Source: JBBSGC01 sp038254525
GTDB taxonomy: Bacteria; Actinomycetota; Actinomycetes; Propionibacteriales; Nocardioidaceae
NCBI GenBank assembly: GCA_038254525.1
Contig: JBBSGC010000071.1
Span: 1 to 10,255 of the forward strand
Direction: 5' to 3'
Length of the DNA: 10,255 nucleotides
The notes under the pieces are model-generated. The model had not been told where the DNA came from. It saw only the letters and a list, made by a program, of their open reading frames with translations, and ran no database searches. A program made the position numbers and the translations under genes. Of this stretch, positions 8,870 to 10,255 are shown in pieces; position 1 is the first letter of the stretch; each line of letters opens with the position of its first letter.

Positions 8870-9554
8870 CCCAAGACGGCCCGAGCCCCCGCTCGAGGCG
8901 GCACCCGGATGGCGAAGTGACGCGGGGGTGTTCATCGCGCTGGAAGGCGGCGAGGGCGCCGGCAAGTCCACCCAGGCAAGCCTGCTCACCCAGTGGCTGC
9001 AGGAGCGCGGAGTGCCGGTGCTGCTCACCCGCGAGCCCGGCGGCACGCCGGTCGGTGGCGCGCTGCGCCAGCTGGTGCTCGACCCCGTCACCGGCGCGTT
9101 GTCGCCTCGGACGGAGGCACTGCTCTACGCGGCCGACAAGGCCGAGCACGTCGACACCGTGCTGCTGCCCGCCCTCGAGAGGGGCGCTGTCGTGGTGACC
9201 GACCGCTACGTCGACTCCACGCTGGCCTACCAGGGCGCCGGTCGCGAGCTGAGCCCGGTCGAGCTGGAGCAGGTGGCCCGGTGGGCGACGCACGACCTGC
9301 GGCCCCAGCTGACCGTGCTGCTCGACATCGACCCCCGCGCCGGAGCAGGACGCTTCGGCACCCCCGACCGCGTCGAGGCGGAGCCGGTGCAGTTCCATGA
9401 CCGCGTGCGGTCGTCGTTCCTCGCGCTGGCCACCGCCGACCCGGCGCACTATCTGGTGCTTGACGCCACCGCGGAAGTCGACGTTCTCGCCGTGGCCATC
9501 CGCAGCAGGGTCACCCCACTGGTTGACGCGCTGGCGCTGGGGACCGCGCGATGA
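8859..9554 (+). CDS. tmk: Thymidylate kinase (dTMP kinase)
   Basis: Cytosolic enzyme that phosphorylates dTMP to dTDP with ATP, an essential step to dTTP. The 231-residue protein shows the P-loop GGEGAGKST (about 30-38), the dTMP-binding loop REPGGTP (58-64), DRY (115-117) followed by DSTLAYQGAGR (to 129), and a LID region near LDIDPRAGAGRFGTPDRVEA. Start GTG 8859 is set by AGGGGGGAG just upstream. It gives a charged, proline-rich N-terminal extension of about 23 residues before the first strand FIALEG. GTG 8928 would give a start without this extension. The gene overlaps the MFS gene by 11 nt and the next gene in ATGA. The extension may be what is left of a linker if an ancestor was an MFS-Tmk fusion; that is inference. 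Confidence 0.95.
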   Translation: MRDDPRRPEPPLEAAPGWRSDAGVFIALEGGEGAGKSTQASLLTQWLQERGVPVLLTREPGGTPVGGALRQLVLDPVTGALSPRTEALLYAADKAEHVDTVLLPALERGAVVVTDRYVDSTLAYQGAGRELSPVELEQVARWATHDLRPQLTVLLDIDPRAGAGRFGTPDRVEAEPVQFHDRVRSSFLALATADPAHYLVLDATAEVDVLAVAIRSRVTPLVDALALGTAR

Positions 9555-10255
9555 GCGTCTGGGACGACCTGGTGGGGCAGCAACCGCTCGTACGCCTGCT
9601 TCAGCGGGCGGTGCTCGCTGCGCAGGACCGACTGGCCGGTGGCAGCGGTTCAGGGATGACGCATGCGTGGCTCTTCACCGGTCCGCCGGGCTCCGGCCGC
9701 TCCAACGCCGCCCGCGCCTTCGCTGCTGCCCTGCAGTGCGAGCAGGGCGGCTGCGGTGTCTGCAACGCGTGCCGCACGGCGCTGTCCGGCGCGCATCCCG
9801 ACGTGACGCTCGTGCGGACCGACGGGCTCTCGATCGGCGTGAAGGACATCCGCGAGCTCGTCCGCGCCGCTGCCCTGCGACCGAGCAGCCGGCGCTGGCA
9901 GTCGATCGTCGTGGAGGAGGCCGACCGGCTGACCCCCCAGGCCGCCGACGCCATGCTGAAGAGCCTGGAGGAGCCGGCCTCGCGCACCGTGTGGATGCTG
10001 TGCGCGCCCGCGGCAGAAGACGTGCTGATCACCCTGCGCTCACGCTGCCGCTCGGTGGTGCTGCGCACTCCGCCCACGAGCGCGGTGACCACGATGCTCG
10101 TCGAGCGGGACGGCGTGCCTGAGGGCATCGCAGCGTTCGCGGCACGGGCCTCCCTCGGTCACATCGGGCGGGCCCGCCGGCTGGCCCGCGACGAGGCGAC
10201 CCGCAACCGGCGGCACGAGATCATCGCGCTGCCGCCGTCCTTGGTCGACCTGGGC
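9551..10255 (+). CDS. holB: DNA polymerase III delta prime subunit (partial, 3' end outside window)
   Basis: Clamp-loader subunit that, with delta and the tau/gamma subunits, opens the beta clamp. The 235 visible residues show an AAA+ fold of the delta-prime type. The P-loop is GPPGSGRS (44-51), with Arg in place of the usual Walker A Lys. A four-cysteine zinc module has C63, C68, C71 and C74. VEEAD (121-125) stands where Walker B DEAD would be, then LKSLEEP. SRC (164-166) carries the arginine finger. A changed P-loop with an intact SRC is normal for this subunit, which helps ATP hydrolysis in its neighbours and need not hydrolyse ATP itself. Start ATG 9551 overlaps the tmk stop (ATGA), with GGGGA seven bases upstream. 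The frame is open to the end of the window. Confidence 0.95.
   Translation, partial: MSVWDDLVGQQPLVRLLQRAVLAAQDRLAGGSGSGMTHAWLFTGPPGSGRSNAARAFAAALQCEQGGCGVCNACRTALSGAHPDVTLVRTDGLSIGVKDIRELVRAAALRPSSRRWQSIVVEEADRLTPQAADAMLKSLEEPASRTVWMLCAPAAEDVLITLRSRCRSVVLRTPPTSAVTTMLVERDGVPEGIAAFAARASLGHIGRARRLARDEATRNRRHEIIALPPSLVDLG

Noticed and set aside
7615..9198. Long open frame (527 codons) overlapping MFS and tmk
   Set aside because: It is Arg/Gly/Ala-rich and frame-shifted from two well-recognised genes; a typical GC-rich shadow.
9680..9710. Arg instead of Lys in the HolB P-loop as a damaging mutation
   Set aside because: Delta-prime subunits often lack a working Walker A motif and act through the SRC arginine finger, which is intact here.

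Overview
The window is high-GC DNA with dense GTG and ATG starts and a topA - MFS transporter - tmk - holB order. The TopA ends in a lysine/alanine-rich tail and has no zinc fingers. Together these point to an actinomycete (Actinomycetota); the sequence alone does not fix the genus.

Left part (1-3287), accessory in character. A minus-strand PAPS-type sulfotransferase (41-1177) stands divergent, across a 116-nt gap, from a small plus-strand YjdJ-type GNAT acetyltransferase (1294-1611). About 680 bases follow with no intact gene (1612-2294). On the minus strand this gap holds recognisable debris: the middle of a Phd/YefM-type antitoxin, then the C-terminal end of a PIN-domain toxin, both broken by frameshifts. 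Just upstream, in another frame, lies an orphan Tat-signal-like leader (GTG at 2259). Next comes a plus-strand M28-family zinc aminopeptidase lipoprotein (2295-3287). It converges on, and overlaps by 11 nt, a minus-strand CapA-family lipoprotein (3277-4722). That CapA carries what looks like one lobe of a PstS-like binding protein ahead of its metallophosphatase-like domain.

Right part (4789-10255), the conserved housekeeping block, all on plus: topA (type IA DNA topoisomerase I), an MFS transporter, tmk (dTMP kinase) and the start of holB (DNA polymerase III delta prime), which runs off the window end. The MFS gene and tmk overlap by 11 nt, and tmk and holB overlap in ATGA, so these three are probably one translationally coupled operon. 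topA ends 31 nt upstream with no visible terminator. The shared theme is DNA replication: topology, dTTP supply and clamp loading. The transporter is the outlier; in some actinobacteria an MFS domain is fused to dTMP kinase, and here the two are separate reading frames.

No tRNA, rRNA, CRISPR array, insertion sequence or convincing intrinsic terminator was seen. I did not find a clearly new biological system. The most unusual material is the decayed toxin-antitoxin locus at 1786-2126 and the two-domain CapA lipoprotein.
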